From Acidobacteriota bacterium (lineage in GTDB: Bacteria; Acidobacteriota; Vicinamibacteria; Marinacidobacterales; Marinacidobacteraceae): DNA of 36,774 bases. The notes under the pieces were generated by a model that did not search any database, had not been told where the DNA came from, and worked only from the letters and a program-made list of their open reading frames with translations. The stretch is from contig JAPPGX010000165.1 of NCBI GenBank assembly GCA_028877265.1, positions 1-36,774 on the forward strand. Reading direction: 5' to 3'. Below are positions 34,000-36,774 of this stretch, piece after piece; the stretch's first letter is position 1, and the number at the start of each line of letters is the position of its first letter. The position numbers and the translations under genes are program-made.

Positions 34000-34028
34000 G
34001 AATACCACGCTCGGGACATCGCGGTCAA
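34000..34028 (-). promoter_or_regulatory. Promoter-like pair shared by the twin genes (copy B)
   Basis: On the minus strand, TTGACC (34023-34028), 17 bp, GTATTC (34000-34005), at the same place relative to the gene as the copy A pair. It lies 49 bp from the divergent ABC permease start at 34077, so both genes share this short intergenic control region. Confidence 0.5.
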
Positions 34029-34076
34029 ACCGTCGCCGGCCACCGATTCCCGGCTAGAACTCCCCACTGGAAACTC

Positions 34077-34907
34077 GTGACGGACAGCCCGCTCGCACCC
34101 TCCCGCCCTCCGCCGGAAACCCGCCGGAACGTCCGCTGGTGGAACGCGGGATGGTTCGACGTCCTGCAGTTCGCCGCGTTCGCCGCCGCCCTGCTCGGGC
34201 TCGCGGTCTCGGGCGCCATCGGCATGGGCTACAACTGGCAGTGGTACCGGGTTCCCGAGTACCTCGTTCGGATCGTCGAAGGGGAACTGCTCTGGGGCCC
34301 GCTGGCGCGCGGCCTCCTCGTCACCCTCGAACTGACCGGTTGGAGCGTCCTCGTCACCCTCGCGATCGGACTCGGGGCCGCCCTGCTGCGGCTCTCGGAC
34401 TCCTTCTCGGGACGCATCGTCGCGAAGGTCTATGTGGAGGCCGTGCGCAGCACTCCGCTGCTGATTCAGGTCTACCTGTTCTATTTCGTCCTGGGTCCCA
34501 TCCTGGGCCTCGACCGGTTCTGGGTCGGCGTTCTGGCGCTGTCGATCTTCGAGGGCGCGTTCGCCGGCGAAGTGATCCGGGCGGGCATCCTCTCCGTCCG
34601 CCGCGGGCAGTGGGAGGCGGGTGCGAGTCTCGGCCTGAGCCGTCGCCAGCTCTACCGCTCGGTCGTCCTGCCGCAGGCGGTTCCCCTGATGTTGCCGCCG
34701 CTCACCGGAATCGTGATCTCGCTCGTCAGGAACTCGGCGATCGTGAGCGTAATCGCGGTCTTCGACCTCACCACCGAGGCGCGGAACATCATCGCGGAGA
34801 CGTTCCTGAGCTTCGAGATCTGGATCACGGTCGCCGCCATCTACCTGGCGTTCACGGTGGCTCTCTCCGTGGTCGCGAACCGGCTCGAACACCGCGTCCG
34901 CGCGTGA
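34077..34907 (+). CDS. Polar amino acid ABC transporter permease (HisM/GlnP type), first
   Basis: A 276-residue permease of the polar amino acid uptake family. A soluble Pro-rich start (about 1-25) and a first helix (about 30-50) lead to the core: LLWGPLARGLLVTLELTGWSVLVTLAIGLGAAL, then YVEAVRSTPLLIQVYLFYFVLGPI, then the ATPase-contacting EAA loop EAGASLGLSRRQLYRSVVLPQAVPLMLPPL. It forms the membrane channel with the second permease at 35805. The start GTG at 34077 has only a weak ribosome site and lies 49 bp from the twin B promoter-like box on the other strand. The next gene is the binding protein, 40 bp on. Confidence 0.94.
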   Translation: MTDSPLAPSRPPPETRRNVRWWNAGWFDVLQFAAFAAALLGLAVSGAIGMGYNWQWYRVPEYLVRIVEGELLWGPLARGLLVTLELTGWSVLVTLAIGLGAALLRLSDSFSGRIVAKVYVEAVRSTPLLIQVYLFYFVLGPILGLDRFWVGVLALSIFEGAFAGEVIRAGILSVRRGQWEAGASLGLSRRQLYRSVVLPQAVPLMLPPLTGIVISLVRNSAIVSVIAVFDLTTEARNIIAETFLSFEIWITVAAIYLAFTVALSVVANRLEHRVRA

Positions 34908-34947
34908 TTCCCCCGGCACGAGTCCGCACCGGAGCAAGGAGAACAGC

Positions 34948-35808
34948 ATGAGGCGAACAATGACCGGCCCGCGATCGGGCAGGGCGCTGGCCGCGCTCCT
35001 GGCGCTCGGCGTGGCCGCCGGATTCCAGTTGCGCTGCGCCGGTCAGCAAGGCTCCGCCGAAAGCGTCGTCGAGACGATCCAGCGGCGCGGCGCCCTCAAG
35101 GTCGGCGTCTCGACGTTCGAACCGTGGGCGATGCGCGACCGGAACGGCGAGCTCGTGGGATTCGAGGTGGACGTCGCCACGAGGCTCGCCGAGGACATGG
35201 GGGTGAACATCGAGTTCGTGCCGACTTCCTGGGACGGGATCATCCCTGCCCTTCTCGCCGGGAAGTTCGACGTGATCATCGGCGGCATGAGCATCCGTCC
35301 GCAGCGGAATCTCACCATCAACTTCACCATTCCCTATGCGCACTCCGGCATGGGGATTGCCGCCAACCGGGACCTGGCCGCGGACCTGGCGTGGCCGGAC
35401 GGCTACGACAGCGGGGACGTCACCCTCACCTGCCGGCGCGGCGCCAGCGCCTGCAACGACGCGGCCCGCCTCTTCCCGAGAGCGACGATCCGCCGTTTCG
35501 ACGACGACATCCAGGCCATTCAGGAGGTGCTGAACGGCAACGCGCACGCCATCCTGTCTTCCTACCCGAAGCCGGTCGAGTGGGCGGGACGGAACCCGGA
35601 ACTGCTCTTTCTGCCGACGACCGGCAACCTCTCGCAGGGGGACGAGGCGTTCGGGCTCCGCAAGGGCGATCCGGACGCGCTGAACTTCTTCTCCAACTGG
35701 ATCCGCGTGAACACGACGAACGGCTGGCTCGCGGAGCGCTACGACTACTGGTTCAAGACGACCAACTGGATGGACGAGGTGCGTCCCGGGAGTGCGCCGC
35801 AGCAGTGA
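34948..35808 (+). CDS. Amino acid ABC transporter substrate-binding protein
   Basis: A 286-residue periplasmic binding protein of the polar amino acid class (SBP_bac_3). A signal sequence spans about 1-30 (hydrophobic ALAALLALGVAAGF). The Cys in LRCAG could be a lipobox only loosely, because Arg precedes it, so lipoprotein status is open. The fold blocks are LKVGVSTFEPWAMRD, LVGFEVDVATRLAEDMGVNIEFVPTSWDGIIPALLAGKFDVIIGGMSIRPQRNLTINFTIPY and FGLRKGDPDALNFFSNWI. A Cys pair at about 160 and 167 may form a disulfide. AAGGAG precedes the ATG. It captures an amino acid and delivers it to the flanking permeases. Ligand not predictable. Confidence 0.94.
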   Translation: MRRTMTGPRSGRALAALLALGVAAGFQLRCAGQQGSAESVVETIQRRGALKVGVSTFEPWAMRDRNGELVGFEVDVATRLAEDMGVNIEFVPTSWDGIIPALLAGKFDVIIGGMSIRPQRNLTINFTIPYAHSGMGIAANRDLAADLAWPDGYDSGDVTLTCRRGASACNDAARLFPRATIRRFDDDIQAIQEVLNGNAHAILSSYPKPVEWAGRNPELLFLPTTGNLSQGDEAFGLRKGDPDALNFFSNWIRVNTTNGWLAERYDYWFKTTNWMDEVRPGSAPQQ

Positions 35809-36695
35809 TTCCCGGACGCACCAGGGCCCGCCTCGGATGGGTCGATGCCGCGGTCCTGGCCGCGGTTGCCGTGGCCCTCGGGTACGTCTTCCACCGGGTC
35901 GACACGGTTCTGGAGTACCGCTGGGACTGGAGCGCCATCCCGAACTCCCTCTACCGGTGGGACGAAGAGACCGGGCGGTGGGTCCCGAACCTGCTGATGC
36001 AGGGTTTCTTCACGACGATCCGCCTGGCGATCCTGAGCATGATCCCGGCGGCGCTGTTCGGCGCCGTCTTCGGCGTCCTGCGGACCGCGGGGCGCCTGTT
36101 CCCGCGGCTCCTGAGCCGGACCTACGTCGAGTTGATCCGGAACATCCCGCCGCTCGTCTTCATCTTCATCTTCTACTTCTTCATCAGCAGCCAGATCATG
36201 CCGGTCCTGGGGGTGGAGGAGTTCGTGCGGCGCGCTTCGCCCGCCACCCTTCGGTCCCTCGAACTGGTGCTCGGGCCGGCCGCCCTCATCCCCAACGTCA
36301 TCTCCGGCGTCATCTGTCTCGCCATGTTCCAGGGCGCCTACATGACCGAGATCGTGCGCGCCGGGATCCAGTCCATCCCGAAGACCCAGACGGAGGCGGG
36401 CCTCAGCATCGGGCTCTCCCGCTGGGAGCTCTGGCGGCGGGTGATCCTGCCGCAGGCGCTCCGGCGGGTGATTCCGCCCCTCGCCGGCCAGTTCATCACC
36501 CTCGTCAAGGACTCCTCGATCCTCTCCCTCATCTCGATCCAGGAACTCACCTTCCTGGCGATGGAGACCGCGGTTTCGACGACCCGCGTCTTCGAGGTGT
36601 GGATCACGGTGGCCGGGTTGTACTTCTGCCTGTGCTACTTCCTTTCGGTGCTGTTCGGCCGGCTCGAAGCGAGCGCGGCGGCGGCCCGGACTTAG
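35805..36695 (+). CDS. Polar amino acid ABC transporter permease, second
   Basis: A 296-residue permease. An N-terminal helix (about 10-30, AAVLAAVAVALGYVFH), a polar stretch with repeated Tyr/Trp (about 36-55), then the core TYVELIRNIPPLVFIFIFYFFISSQI and the EAA loop EAGLSIGLSRWELWRRVILPQALRRVIPPL. It pairs with the permease at 34077 to form a heterodimeric channel. The GTG start shares bases with the stop of the binding-protein gene (GTGA), and GGGAG lies about 13 nt upstream. Between helices there is a short extra segment (about 134-160, VLGVEEFVRRASPATLRSLELV), somewhat longer than in the partner. Confidence 0.94.
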   Translation: MIPGRTRARLGWVDAAVLAAVAVALGYVFHRVDTVLEYRWDWSAIPNSLYRWDEETGRWVPNLLMQGFFTTIRLAILSMIPAALFGAVFGVLRTAGRLFPRLLSRTYVELIRNIPPLVFIFIFYFFISSQIMPVLGVEEFVRRASPATLRSLELVLGPAALIPNVISGVICLAMFQGAYMTEIVRAGIQSIPKTQTEAGLSIGLSRWELWRRVILPQALRRVIPPLAGQFITLVKDSSILSLISIQELTFLAMETAVSTTRVFEVWITVAGLYFCLCYFLSVLFGRLEASAAAART

Positions 36696-36701
36696 CAGCC
36701 T

Positions 36702-36774
36702 ATGGAGCGCCTGACTCCTGGAGCGCCGTTGATCGAACTCGACGGCGTCAGCAAGTGGTTCGGCGCGTTCCAGG
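36702..36774 (+). CDS. ABC transporter ATP-binding protein, 5' end only
   Basis: Twenty-four codons from an ATG six bases after the permease stop, cut by the window end. The readable part, LIELDGVSKWFGAFQ, is the standard N-terminal strand and A-loop region of GlnQ-type amino acid ABC ATPases (I-x-L-x-x-V-x-K-x-F/Y-G). Position after two permeases and a binding protein makes it the importer's ATPase. Walker motifs lie beyond the window. Confidence 0.8.
   Translation, partial: MERLTPGAPLIELDGVSKWFGAFQ

Overview
The window is about 37 kb of very GC-rich (roughly 70%), densely coded DNA from a diderm (Gram-negative-type) bacterium. It holds BamA, an OmpH/Skp chaperone, Lol lipoprotein-export genes and two TonB-type proteins. 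The gene mix suggests Acidobacteriota or a near relative: a LysS/LolCD/ClpC/BamA/OmpH/FabZ-like/TonB run, a cyanobacterial/plant-type IspH, an aromatic amino acid decarboxylase and a fused branched-chain-type 2-oxoacid dehydrogenase E1. This placement is an inference from content; no rRNA or tRNA is present to test it. Position 1 begins with a 37-G/16-C homopolymer that is probably an assembly or sequencing artefact abutting a dispersed repeat.

Region 1 (197-14067, minus strand) is one long head-to-tail gene run. In transcription order it is thiolase, enoyl-CoA hydratase, lumazine-synthase-like protein, NusB, LysS, LolC/E, LolD, ClpC-type AAA+ unfoldase, BamA, OmpH/Skp, FabZ-like dehydratase and a TonB/TolA-like protein. 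Most junctions are 4-nt start/stop overlaps (ATGA or GTGA), so translation is probably coupled and much of the run is probably cotranscribed. The second half is an envelope-biogenesis module: lipoprotein release, outer-membrane protein insertion, periplasmic chaperone, acyl-chain dehydration and energy transduction.

Region 2 (14068-14480) is a 413-bp intergenic stretch with no gene. It carries palindromic repeats of two related families, including a perfect 32-bp inverted repeat. Region 3 (14481-17772) is a purine-salvage neighbourhood: two small membrane proteins, a CNT-family nucleoside transporter and purine nucleoside phosphorylase on the plus strand, facing a hypoxanthine phosphoribosyltransferase on the minus strand. 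Region 4 (17786-25010, minus) has a second TonB-family protein, a CaiB/BaiF CoA-transferase coupled to a class III aminotransferase, UvrB, and a long-form IspH. The uvrB/ispH gap holds a 187-bp hairpin-rich element bounded by 25-bp inverted repeats. IspH starts back to back with a 2[4Fe-4S] ferredoxin, their start codons sharing two bases.

Region 5 (25551-30840, plus) has a fused E1 alpha/beta 2-oxoacid dehydrogenase, an acyl-CoA dehydrogenase (together suggesting branched-chain amino acid oxidation) and an NCS2-type permease with an extra soluble C-terminal domain. Region 6 (30858-33921, minus) has an aromatic-L-amino-acid decarboxylase and a pterin-4a-carbinolamine dehydratase flanked by two 106-residue paralogous membrane proteins that also share their upstream leaders. 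Region 7 (34077-end, plus) is a polar amino acid ABC importer (permease, binding protein, permease, start of the ATPase), cut by the window end.

No CRISPR array, transposase, phage gene, tRNA or rRNA was seen. Most genes are ordinary housekeeping or metabolic families. The less ordinary material is the structured element near 23.5 kb, the palindromic repeats, the twin small membrane proteins, the IspH-ferredoxin start overlap and the NCS2 fusion.
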